IMG/VR virus record: IMGVR_UViG_3300025704_000045
Span: 1-43,399 of that record
Source of the DNA: a virus
Length of the DNA: 43,399 nt
Reading direction: 5' to 3' (one strand)
Shown here: positions 16,301 through 23,656 of the stretch, in pieces
Position numbering within the stretch: the stretch's first letter is position 1
How the letters are laid out: each line of letters opens with the position of its first letter
The notes under the pieces: generated by a model
Database searches by the model: none
The model's input: the letters and a program-made list of their open reading frames with translations, nothing else
What the model was told of the DNA's origin: nothing
Made by a program: the position numbers and the translations under genes

Positions 16301-19124
16301 TATTTAAACTTAACGTAAAATTAGTACCTGAAATAGGCTGTATGTTGCCTGTTACAGTAAAAGATCCTGTGCCGTTATATGCTGTGCCAGCATCAGTAAA
16401 GGTTGCTACTGTTCCGGTTGCTATTGCATCTACAGTACTAATAGTGATAGTTATATCATTAGTTGGCGACGTTCCGGGAAGAGCCAATCCTGCCGGTATT
16501 ATTATTGTTTGTCCAGCGCCATAGTTGTTGCCGCCATCTGTCAGTGTTACAGTGTACGTGCCACCAGCAAGGCTTACATCAAAAGTTGCTCCTGTGCCTA
16601 TTTGATTAGTACCGGCAATATTAATAGATGATGATCCGTTATACGCTGTTCCAGTAGCTGTTTGTGCAGTTATTTCGCCAGCGCCGCCTACATTATCAAT
16701 AGTTATTGTTAAATCATTAGCAGGTGTGGCGCCGCCAAGGTCTGTGCCTAATACAGTAATAGTATCACCTGGTAAAAAGTTTGTACCCTGGTTAATAGGA
16801 TCAATTGAAACAGAATATGTTGTTCCATCAGTACTTACTGAAAATAGTGCGCCAACACCAGATCCTGATGTAGAATAAGTAGGCTGATTAAACTGAAGTT
16901 GTGTATCTGGAGCAGTGCCGCTGGCTGTTACACTTACAATAGATCCGCCTGCGCCGATAGTTGCAACTGTTAAATATAGATCATTTGCTGGTCCGCCGGC
17001 TGTTGGATCAATTAAAGAACCATCTACAACTATAATATCTCCAACAGCATAGCCAGTAGAAGTATCCGGTGATGTTATATCAGCTGTATATACATTATTA
17101 ACATATGTTATATCAAAAAATGCATCTAACCCTACGCCGCCTTGGGTGTTACCGGTAACACCAGTAACTGAAGTTGTTCCGTCAAATGCGTCTCCAGATA
17201 AACTTACTGTTCCTATACCTGTGTCACTGTCTAATGTTAAAACAGTTATAGTAAGATCGTTAGTTGGTGATATACCGCCTAAGTTATTACCTGTTACTAA
17301 TAATATGTCGCCTACTTGATAGTTATCACCTTGATTGGAAAAACCGTCTAAGGTATATGTTCCTCCTGCTGATGAAATATTAAATATTGCTCCGGTGCCG
17401 CTCGATACTACGGGACTTGGAGATATTCCTGTGTAAGTAACTTTATTAGATGTAAATCCAGTAGTAAATGCTCCTGACACATTTACTGTTGTTCCTACAA
17501 TGCTAGTAACATATACAGCGGTGCCATCGCCGCGATCTAAAGCAAGATTTGGCACAATGCCAGTGGCGTCGTCTACGTCAAAACTTAGATCGCTAGGGTT
17601 AATATTTGCCGTAATTACAGGAGTTAAGTATTCGCCGCCGCCGGCACTAGTATCTATAATACTAGTAACCTGAGATCCTTCAGGAATTCCTGCATTAATT
17701 AAAGGAGCACCAACTTCGGGCGATGGTCCGTCATATGGTATAATTGTACTTCCAGCTGCAATATCTAATTCAGCCGCTAAGGTTCCTGCACTACCGTTGC
17801 TTACAACCGAAACTGTTGGTTCGCCAATGTTTGCACCTGTGTAGAATGCAGCCTGTCTTAGTTGTGTATATGTTGTAGAAAGTGTAGTTGGATTAACTGT
17901 GCCAACTTTGGATTTTGCATAAAACGTAAAAGTGGTAGGAGTTGGAGCTTCAACAATTACAAAACTACCTTCTGCTCGTGCTGCACCTGGTACTGAGTCT
18001 TCTAGTGCTTTAATAGTTATAGGTGTACCTACTGGAATATTATGCGGACCAACTGTAGTTACAGTAATTAAACTTTGACCAATACCATCTGTGCCTGCAC
18101 TTGCATCAGTTACAACTGATAAAACTGGAGTATCTGTTCCTGGTACTTCGTAAACCGAAGGATAACCTCTCATTGTTGAAATAGCTGCCCATTTAGTAGG
18201 CTGTAATCCATATTCAAAGTCAGCGTCAAGCATTGATTGAGGTTGCGCAACTCTCAAACGTTCGATTGCATCTGTACCAAAATCAAAAGGTCTAGTAGTT
18301 ACTACACTTTTGCCGTTTTCTAATTTTTCTACAAAAATTTGTAATTCGTCTGTTGAGGAATGATTACTAGTATCAAAATTTAAAGTAATCGTTGTAATAG
18401 CATCAGTTGTTTCTAAATATTTGGTAAAATCTGCATCTTTAGATATTTGGTCAGTTTTAAGACTAACTAAGCCACCGGTAGCTGGTGCACTAAAATTATA
18501 TATAATATCATTAGAAGTTACATTAGTAATTAATAATAATTGATCTAAATCATATCTACCTTGAATCTTAATCGTTCCTACACCTGTAGCAACAAACGTT
18601 GGAAATGCTGATATTCCAGTATTAATAACATCAGATGTAGCCTGAACTAAATCTCCAATAATAGTAGATGTACCTGCTTCAGCAGTTTTTGTATTGTCAA
18701 TTGTTTGTGATACTTCAGTATTACTTGCGCTATAAGCAGTATTGGCCAGGACATAAGTTTGTATTAATGTTTTAATAAAATTATAAGTTGCAATTTCTAC
18801 AGCTCTATCGCCGTCAATCTGTGCTACATCTTGATCCCAATAGTATTTTACAACATTGTAAGTATTTTCATTGCCGCCGTATCTTAGATCTTTTAAATAT
18901 GCGTCGATATTATAACCGATATCTCTTTCGCATTTTTCTGAATTATAAGTATAACCTACAAAGCCTGCATTTGCTGCATCAATTTGATCTTGTATCCATT
19001 GCGTTGCTTCCTTTTGTACAAAGCTTTTGTTACTGGATAATAATCCATATGCAGCAGGATATAAGTTATCAGACGCCCCTACCCCTGGTTTAAATACGTA
19101 ATTTTTTACTTGTGTCTTTGCCAT
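13305..19124 (-). CDS. Giant virion structural protein (1939 aa), probably tail-fibre/baseplate-associated
   Basis: The sequence begins with a helical module (residues about 20-100: FVQKEATQWIQDQI, YNSEKCERDIGYNIDAYLKDLRYGGNE) that recurs twice in the 1578-aa protein at 28243-32979. The middle carries five tandem repeats of about 85-95 residues (16100-17410), each with GTYT, a GDxxxVxG turn and a P.NDLTITV strand. The C-terminal third has SFxxDNGxxWxF-like segments (DDQNGIFWEFDG, DDDRGYIFSYAEN), FVFAHRMRNSN and MEIMTFTGN-type turns, typical of large marine T4-like structural proteins. Composition is Thr/Gly/Ser/Val-rich without transmembrane segments. Translation starts 3 bp after the upstream fibre-like gene (TAA AAC ATG) with a poor ribosome site, so it is probably coupled. 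Exact virion location unknown. Confidence 0.75.
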   Translation of the reverse strand: MAKTQVKNYVFKPGVGASDNLYPAAYGLLSSNKSFVQKEATQWIQDQIDAANAGFVGYTYNSEKCERDIGYNIDAYLKDLRYGGNENTYNVVKYYWDQDVAQIDGDRAVEIATYNFIKTLIQTYVLANTAYSASNTEVSQTIDNTKTAEAGTSTIIGDLVQATSDVINTGISAFPTFVATGVGTIKIQGRYDLDQLLLITNVTSNDIIYNFSAPATGGLVSLKTDQISKDADFTKYLETTDAITTITLNFDTSNHSSTDELQIFVEKLENGKSVVTTRPFDFGTDAIERLRVAQPQSMLDADFEYGLQPTKWAAISTMRGYPSVYEVPGTDTPVLSVVTDASAGTDGIGQSLITVTTVGPHNIPVGTPITIKALEDSVPGAARAEGSFVIVEAPTPTTFTFYAKSKVGTVNPTTLSTTYTQLRQAAFYTGANIGEPTVSVVSNGSAGTLAAELDIAAGSTIIPYDGPSPEVGAPLINAGIPEGSQVTSIIDTSAGGGEYLTPVITANINPSDLSFDVDDATGIVPNLALDRGDGTAVYVTSIVGTTVNVSGAFTTGFTSNKVTYTGISPSPVVSSGTGAIFNISSAGGTYTLDGFSNQGDNYQVGDILLVTGNNLGGISPTNDLTITVLTLDSDTGIGTVSLSGDAFDGTTSVTGVTGNTQGGVGLDAFFDITYVNNVYTADITSPDTSTGYAVGDIIVVDGSLIDPTAGGPANDLYLTVATIGAGGSIVSVTASGTAPDTQLQFNQPTYSTSGSGVGALFSVSTDGTTYSVSIDPINQGTNFLPGDTITVLGTDLGGATPANDLTITIDNVGGAGEITAQTATGTAYNGSSSINIAGTNQIGTGATFDVSLAGGTYTVTLTDGGNNYGAGQTIIIPAGLALPGTSPTNDITITISTVDAIATGTVATFTDAGTAYNGTGSFTVTGNIQPISGTNFTLSLNRENGTYSNITVDLGSINYAVGNTFRINGPTLDGVSPLHDIDISVTSVDSETGEITGISTNFDSAISGDIIRLISTLIVTEATSSTISKNAVITYGALATLEITLNNAHGLVPGDTFIVTSASDDGVNNHALSAGSFFVTDIPAVNKLRYQARAVGTIDATTSSILGTLYSRPDSFFVHRPYDGGVQLGTGGPQHGAQAIRQSKKYIRYQSGKGIMYTTGALFAPSYDLRSLTAGGVEVGSLITVETDDNDHGVQVGGVVRILGVETPGYNSGPGTVVPPVFDYTVESVLDERRFTVRAQRRLGATEAVLGFGSQMSVVSWHGATVRSGIFDDQNGIFWEFDGTQISVAQRTGTRQLAGTIALSVDDNLVAGTNTRFQDQLKAGDRIIIKGMTHVVSHVNSQTEITVTPDFRGVVNIAGAKANLIVDKKTKQKDFNLDKLDGTGPSGYDIDIAKMQMIGIQYSWYGAGFIDFMLRGADGNFVFAHRMRNSNVNTEAFMRSGNLPVRYEVSNEGPSGKLAAALDASQVTIPLTDSSFFPDYGTVYVDNEIMTFTGNNKTTNTLTGVTRGATFTNFQAGATRSYTAGIATTHTDRTGVVLISQTITPLISHWGSAFITDGMFDDDRGYIFSYAENQVNVSTTKQSAFLIRLAPSVSNALIGDLGERELLNRAQLLLQGIEVTSDGTDGTNDITGGIVVEGILNPQNYPLNPADIGWTGLSGVAQGGQPSFAQIASGGSVNWSTGDAATTATATAQSAISADINSGIYNSPNNRDYVYIDTADYQTTFGTTSRAPVLGKTITGSNIDANTTITDVYISGSYGYFRLSRRTQGQTSAGTGSAFSVLTANEALVNRNFAYFDKASFEISGAGIGTELSNGGSVTFPANTLVNSVNLLDFGGTEYYEVQFNNAFTGTLPVGTGTVEFTFVQPPYAQPGETVFSFIATPGERASLDLSQLKELTNTPLGGRGTYPNGPDVLALNVYKVGGAATDANIILRWGEAQA
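16100..17410 (-). repeat. Five tandem protein repeats (about 85-95 aa each)
   Basis: Within the 1939-aa gene five consecutive units align by a leading GxGAxF-V/I, GTYT or TYSV, a YxxGDxxxVxG turn and PxNDLxITV. Copies begin near GTGAIFNIS, LDAFFDITY, GVGALFSVS, GTGATFDVS and ISGTNFTLS. They are diverged at the DNA level, so the duplication is old or under diversifying selection. They probably form stacked beta domains. Confidence 0.7.
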
Positions 19125-19127
19125 GTT

Positions 19128-20018
19128 TTATAATCCAAATGCTATTGCCAGTGAAACCGCAGTACGGTCTACATATTGTTTGTTTGCTACGCCACTGTTG
19201 ACCGCAGGCTCTATACTTACTGTTGCCGAAGTAAACGCTGCTGTTGCTGGTGTGGTAGCACCTATTGTAGTGTTATTTATAGTAGTATCAACTACTGGAA
19301 GCGCAGAGCCGGTTGCACCAATACTTCCTAACAATACATCGTTAATTTTTACAACTATTTTATTCCCTGCTGATAAATCTAAATTCGTGCCAGACGATAA
19401 TGCAGGAATACCAAGGCCTTGAATATTTAAATTTCCTCCTAGGTTAATGTCACCAACAACGCCTGCGCCGCCCGCGACTGTAAGTGCTCCAGTAGTTGTA
19501 CTAGTACTTGCTATTGTCGATGTTATATCAACTTCACTGAATGCACTAGGTGCATTCTCTACTGTAATAGTTCCTGACACTGTTCCATTTACATTTGCAT
19601 AATAAAGTGTATTAGGTGCTGATAGTGGCACTGACCAAGCAAGTCTGCCTGCATTCTTGCCTTGCGCATTTTCTCTAGAGTCGCCATCACTATGACTTAA
19701 CCCTGTATTATACAAGGTAGTAAATCCAGCATCGGAGTAAATATTAAATGTAAGAGTCGATAATTCAAGATCAATTGTTGTTGTCTTAGTTCGAAAAACA
19801 GTAAATCCTGGATTATCAGTTGCACTTCCACTTAGTCTAAAATTACCACTAACTTCTACAAATTTTCTATCAGCAGGTAGATCTGTATCAACTTCATCAG
19901 GAACTTCGTCTACTAAACTAATAGATTTAGCAGAAATATTTCCTTCGTCGTCGACTGTAAAGCCAGCACTTTCAAACCCAAATTTTGACTTAAACGGTGA
20001 ATTTACTATTGTTGTCAT
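19128..20018 (-). CDS. Tail-fibre-like structural protein
   Basis: A 296-aa protein. The N-terminus (FKSKFGFESAGFTVDDEGNISAKSI) and the middle TTTGALTVAGGAGVVGDINL are typical of trimeric phage fibre shafts, and the C-terminal ANKQYVD motif (VNSGVANKQYVDRTAVS) is common at the ends of fibre domains. There is no predicted enzyme. Start: ATGGAG six bases before ATG (20018), with a late promoter at 20037-20043. It leads the operon with the 1939-aa protein directly downstream (3-bp gap), so the two may form one appendage. Confidence 0.65.
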   Translation of the reverse strand: MTTIVNSPFKSKFGFESAGFTVDDEGNISAKSISLVDEVPDEVDTDLPADRKFVEVSGNFRLSGSATDNPGFTVFRTKTTTIDLELSTLTFNIYSDAGFTTLYNTGLSHSDGDSRENAQGKNAGRLAWSVPLSAPNTLYYANVNGTVSGTITVENAPSAFSEVDITSTIASTSTTTGALTVAGGAGVVGDINLGGNLNIQGLGIPALSSGTNLDLSAGNKIVVKINDVLLGSIGATGSALPVVDTTINNTTIGATTPATAAFTSATVSIEPAVNSGVANKQYVDRTAVSLAIAFGL

Positions 20019-20036
20019 CTATTACTCCATCTATTG

Positions 20037-20043
20037 TATTTAT
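20037..20043 (-). promoter_or_regulatory. T4-type late promoter
   Basis: The minus strand reads GATAAATACAATAGATGGAG, directly upstream of the ribosome site of the 296-aa fibre-like gene; it should also drive the 1939-aa gene. Confidence 0.72.
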
Positions 20044-20055
20044 CAATCAAAAACA

Positions 20056-20460
20056 TTATGAAGTTAATGGATTTTGATTTCTAAAGTATTGTGCTGTATG
20101 TATAAACTTAGCTCCGTTATATGCTGCATCAGCAGGATTGATAATCAAATCAACATAAGAAGAATTTACTATTGCACTTAATTCAACTATATTAGTTCCT
20201 AAGTTACTTCTTCCTATTACAACTAAACTTGCATAATCTACGCCATTACACACTATGCACTTTATAATTTCTTTTTGAGTTGTGCTATAATCTATACTTA
20301 TTGTAAATTCTGCACTGGAAAATTCGCCTGCATGCCACCGTGCAACTTGTGTATTAGTGTACACTTGTTTCCAAGGGCCGTTATGAGAAAATGATCCGTT
20401 ATCCTGAAGCTGAATACTGGTTCTAATTCCTTTATTAAAGTATCTTGTAATATCAAACAT
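20056..20460 (-). CDS. Small probable virion protein (134 aa), unknown
   Basis: I cannot name this protein. It is predicted to be mostly beta strand, with a conserved-looking core WHAGEFSSAEFTISIDYST and FIHTAQYFRNQNPLTS at the end. It has its own late promoter (20482-20488), which places it in the late structural set, and lies just upstream of the fibre-like gene. The ribosome site is weak (TTGGAACC about 9 bases before ATG). It could be a small capping or attachment protein of the appendage encoded downstream, but this is inference from position. Confidence 0.55.
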   Translation of the reverse strand: MFDITRYFNKGIRTSIQLQDNGSFSHNGPWKQVYTNTQVARWHAGEFSSAEFTISIDYSTTQKEIIKCIVCNGVDYASLVVIGRSNLGTNIVELSAIVNSSYVDLIINPADAAYNGAKFIHTAQYFRNQNPLTS

Positions 20461-20481
20461 GTTTATGGTTCCAATTTATAG

Positions 20482-20488
20482 TATTTAT
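20482..20488 (-). promoter_or_regulatory. T4-type late promoter
   Basis: The minus strand reads CATAAATACTATAAATTGG upstream of the 134-aa gene. Confidence 0.68.
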
Positions 20489-20513
20489 GCTCTTACCAAG
20501 CATAAGTATTATT

Positions 20514-21224
20514 ATGAAAAATGGAAAACTTTGGATTTTTGGCGATAGCTACGGAACATTTCACCAATCAGGTGACGAAATTAAAGACTGGCACTGGATG
20601 TGGAGTCTTACAGAAAAACTAGGCCATGAAAATTTTTATAATATATGCGAAGACGGTGTTGCTAACGAATGGATATATTACCAATTTATAGATAATTCTT
20701 CGAATATAAATCCAGAAACAGACACTATTATTTTTATTACTACTCAAATAAATCGTCAATGGTTTTTTCCAGATAATGAAGGCGTAGGTAATATTCACAT
20801 GGGTCCCCTCGACAATTATGTAACAAAAGACCAATCTAAAGCAATTAATTTATACATCAAACATCTAACAGATAATCCTCAGGATTCTATAAGATTTCAG
20901 TGGCTATTATATGGATTAAATTTTTTAAAAGAACAAAATAATTTAAATTTACTAATACTTCCTGGATTTGAAAATGAAGGATTCTTTTTAAATAATAATA
21001 TTGCAGTAAAAGGTAGTTTACTCGATCCGTGTATTAACGAAGTAAAAGGCAAAAATATGCAATCTTGGTTGAACTGGAAGGGAAAAATTAACGGGAAAGA
21101 TCCTAGGGAAGGCCATATCTCCGAGTGCAATCATCTTATACTTTCTCAAAAGCTATATCAGACTATTAAACATAATCAAGTGTTAGATTTAACCACAGGA
21201 TTTGAACAAGAGTTTATAAATTAA
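20514..21224 (+). CDS. SGNH-hydrolase-like protein
   Basis: A 236-aa protein with block I of SGNH/GDSL hydrolases, LWIFGDSYG (GDS at residues 10-12), and a plausible block V near the C-terminus, DPREGHISECNH (D..H). The middle (TIIFITTQINRQWFF; LLILPGF) fits the alternating strand-helix fold. Such enzymes remove or add acyl groups on glycans, so it could act on the surface sugar targeted by neighbouring genes. I prefer the ATG at 20514; an in-frame ATG at 20487 adds nine residues but overlaps the opposing late promoter. There is no clear ribosome site for either. Its stop overlaps the opposing methyltransferase stop by sharing TTAA. Confidence 0.6.
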   Translation: MKNGKLWIFGDSYGTFHQSGDEIKDWHWMWSLTEKLGHENFYNICEDGVANEWIYYQFIDNSSNINPETDTIIFITTQINRQWFFPDNEGVGNIHMGPLDNYVTKDQSKAINLYIKHLTDNPQDSIRFQWLLYGLNFLKEQNNLNLLILPGFENEGFFLNNNIAVKGSLLDPCINEVKGKNMQSWLNWKGKINGKDPREGHISECNHLILSQKLYQTIKHNQVLDLTTGFEQEFIN

Positions 21225-21919
21225 GATTTTTTAATATGTAAATACCAGATATCATTAGGATAAGTTACACTCAAACAATAATTTTCAATTCTTAATCCGT
21301 TATCTTCGATCATCTTCGCAAATGTTTCTGGATTACTACCTTTTGTATTTTCCATTAGTACAATATCAGCATCATCAGTTATATAGCTACTAACAGTATT
21401 AAAAAAATCTTGATGTATGTTCCAGTTTTGATCTTTATATTTTCGATGCTCGTTAGGGTCGATATTTCCAAATGACGGAGTAAAGCTAAAATGCGGCGGA
21501 TTTCCAATTATTAGATCATATGCTATGTTTGTAGGATGACTTTTAAAATTATTAGACAATACAAAATTTACATTATTATTAAGATTATTTTTATCTATAG
21601 TTTTTTCTACTACAAATTTATTTGGCTCGTGTATGTCTAATAATGTAAGACGTTCTGTTAAGCCTTGGCTTAATGTTCCAAAACCTAAATATCCAGGGCC
21701 AGAACACCATTCTAAACAATGATTATATATTCTGCCATTTGAAAAATGATTAATACAGGATACGGCATCAGCTGCTGTCTGATAACCGTATCCATCTAAT
21801 TTATTCGATGAGTAGACTAAAAATTTATCTAGTCTAACTTCAACAATGTCTGTATTAAGCAACTTTCCAATTTCCGACTGTAAGAAGCTTTCCGTATTCT
21901 GGCAAATACAAATATTCAA
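21221..21919 (-). CDS. NPPH-motif SAM-dependent methyltransferase
   Basis: A 232-aa class I methyltransferase: motif I LEWCSGPGYLGFG (69-81) and motif IV IIGNPPHF (NPPH at 140-143). The N-PP-aromatic/His motif belongs to enzymes methylating planar amide or amino nitrogens: glutamine (PrmC/HemK), guanine or adenine in RNA (RsmC, TrmN6) and adenine in DNA. I cannot choose between these. The start is uncertain: the ATG at 21919 lies 65 bp inside the carbamoyltransferase gene without a good ribosome site, while a TTG at 21862 (213 aa) after TTGGAAAG would overlap only the end. It ends the GT9-carbamoyltransferase operon. Confidence 0.68.
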   Translation of the reverse strand: MNICICQNTESFLQSEIGKLLNTDIVEVRLDKFLVYSSNKLDGYGYQTAADAVSCINHFSNGRIYNHCLEWCSGPGYLGFGTLSQGLTERLTLLDIHEPNKFVVEKTIDKNNLNNNVNFVLSNNFKSHPTNIAYDLIIGNPPHFSFTPSFGNIDPNEHRKYKDQNWNIHQDFFNTVSSYITDDADIVLMENTKGSNPETFAKMIEDNGLRIENYCLSVTYPNDIWYLHIKKS

Positions 21920-23654
21920 TCTTACTTTCGCTCAGTGTCCAAAGTGCATCTTCTAATGTTTCTACAAGAGGTTCTCCGCCTAGATTAAAACTAGTATTAA
22001 AGATAATCGGAACTCCAGTCTTTTCTTTAAATGCCTTAATCACTCGGTAGTAAAGAGGATTTTCTTCTTCAGTAACTGTCTGAATGCGACATGTACCGTC
22101 CACATGAATAATACTAGGTATTTTTTCAGCAATGCCTGGTTGACAATTAACAGCATACATCATATGTGGACTGTCTTCCATTCCCCGTAAATCAAACCAT
22201 TCGTGTGCGTCTTCGGCAAGTATTGATCCTGCAAACGGACGGAAGTATTCTCGATGTTTAATTTCATTAACGAAATCTTTGCCATCTTCAAAGGTCGGAT
22301 CGAACATCAACGAACGATTTCCTAATGCACGTGGACCGTTTTCAGCACGACCTTGAAACATTGCTACAATATTCTTATTAGTCATTAATTCGATAACGTC
22401 ATCGTCTGTTGCATCAGTAACAATAGCATTATATTCTTCTGCCAATTTAGTAATATCTTCATCTTTATAATTATACTGAGGACCTAGATAAATTTCTCTA
22501 GGCTGTGATTCTAAAGATTGACTAGTAGCATAATAATATAGTAAAGCAGCGCCAATGGCTGTTCCGCCATCATTTGATATAGGCTCAACAAATAATTCGA
22601 TACCTTCTTCATTAAGCCTATTAAGATACCAGTAGTTTGCTACACAGTTTAATCCGTAGCCGCCAGATAGTACTACTTTATTTTTACCTGATAATTTTGT
22701 AGCAGACAAAATTATATCTAATGCTTGTTCTTGTGTTTCTTGTTGACATGCATATGCTAAGTCTCTTCGATTTTGGTACTCTGTCCAAGTATGGTCATCT
22801 CCAACAGGACTATCTGACAATTCTTCATAATTTTTATGATTTACTATTGCAGCATTTGGATATGTTGGAACGAAAAGACTTCTATCAGCTAGTGGAATTT
22901 TAGTACTGTTTAAAAACAGTTTGGGTATATTACTATTTTCTTTACCGTATGGAAATAGTCCCATTGTTTTACCTGCTTCGATTGCTTGGAAGCCGCAGTA
23001 TTGTGTTACTGCTTCGTATACTTTTACTATGCCGGCGTGTCCTGAAACTACAGAAGTAAATGTATTGCCTTCTTCGCCAAACTGTGCTCCATCTGTATTG
23101 GTATTAATGGCTGTAACAATTGGATCTCTACATCCAAAATGTTTGTATAGAGTTTTAATATTGTCAGGATAAGAACAATCGTAAATACTCTCAACTTCCC
23201 AAAGTAACACATTACCATCTTGAGTTTGTCCTGAAGTTGCAGATCCAGCGCCATCAATAACTACTGCTACAGCTTCGTCAAAGCCACTCCTATAAAATGC
23301 ACAAGCAGCATGTACTTTATGGTGTAAATGGGAAACATCGATACATTGTGGATGATCATGTATATCACCTTTTCTATCAATTAATCCCATTTTTCTAGCT
23401 AAACCTGAATAAAGATTATCGCCCGTATACTCTATTTTTGGTCCATCATTAATAGACGTTGTGTGACACACCACTAGTGCATCAATTTTATCAGTATATT
23501 CTTTTACTTTCAACATTGTTGCTAAAGGGCCGCCATCATACTTGTGTCTTGTAAAGCGTTCTTCTTCGCTTGCAAATACAATTTTACCATCTTTAAGTAA
23601 GCAAACGCCTGCATTATGGCCTCTTGAAATACCTAAAATATATCCTGATGACAT
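21855..23654 (-). CDS. O-carbamoyltransferase (NodU/CmcH/TobZ family)
   Basis: A 599-aa enzyme of full family length. It transfers a carbamoyl group from carbamoyl phosphate, via carbamoyl-AMP, to a hydroxyl of a sugar or other acceptor. The N-terminal domain begins YILGISRGHNAGVCLL with HHKVHA (111-116; metal ligands H111 and H115 by TobZ analogy) and VVIDGAGS (D134). The C-terminal YrdC-like domain has MFQGRAENGPRALGNRSL and FRPFAGSILAED, both family hallmarks. Relatives include NodU, TobZ and, for LPS, the Pseudomonas WapO enzyme that carbamoylates heptose; others have been linked to 5-carbamoyloxymethylcytosine in phage DNA. It starts 2 bp after the GT9 stop; its AGGAG lies inside the GT9 gene. 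Confidence 0.93.
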   Translation of the reverse strand: MSSGYILGISRGHNAGVCLLKDGKIVFASEEERFTRHKYDGGPLATMLKVKEYTDKIDALVVCHTTSINDGPKIEYTGDNLYSGLARKMGLIDRKGDIHDHPQCIDVSHLHHKVHAACAFYRSGFDEAVAVVIDGAGSATSGQTQDGNVLLWEVESIYDCSYPDNIKTLYKHFGCRDPIVTAINTNTDGAQFGEEGNTFTSVVSGHAGIVKVYEAVTQYCGFQAIEAGKTMGLFPYGKENSNIPKLFLNSTKIPLADRSLFVPTYPNAAIVNHKNYEELSDSPVGDDHTWTEYQNRRDLAYACQQETQEQALDIILSATKLSGKNKVVLSGGYGLNCVANYWYLNRLNEEGIELFVEPISNDGGTAIGAALLYYYATSQSLESQPREIYLGPQYNYKDEDITKLAEEYNAIVTDATDDDVIELMTNKNIVAMFQGRAENGPRALGNRSLMFDPTFEDGKDFVNEIKHREYFRPFAGSILAEDAHEWFDLRGMEDSPHMMYAVNCQPGIAEKIPSIIHVDGTCRIQTVTEEENPLYYRVIKAFKEKTGVPIIFNTSFNLGGEPLVETLEDALWTLSESKIEYLYLPEYGKLLTVGNWKVA

Positions 23655-23656
23655 AA

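Noticed and set aside
15958-16524. Two plus-strand open frames of 97 and 90 codons within the 1939-aa gene
   Set aside because: They are antisense shadows of the repeat region without ribosome sites or recognisable domains.
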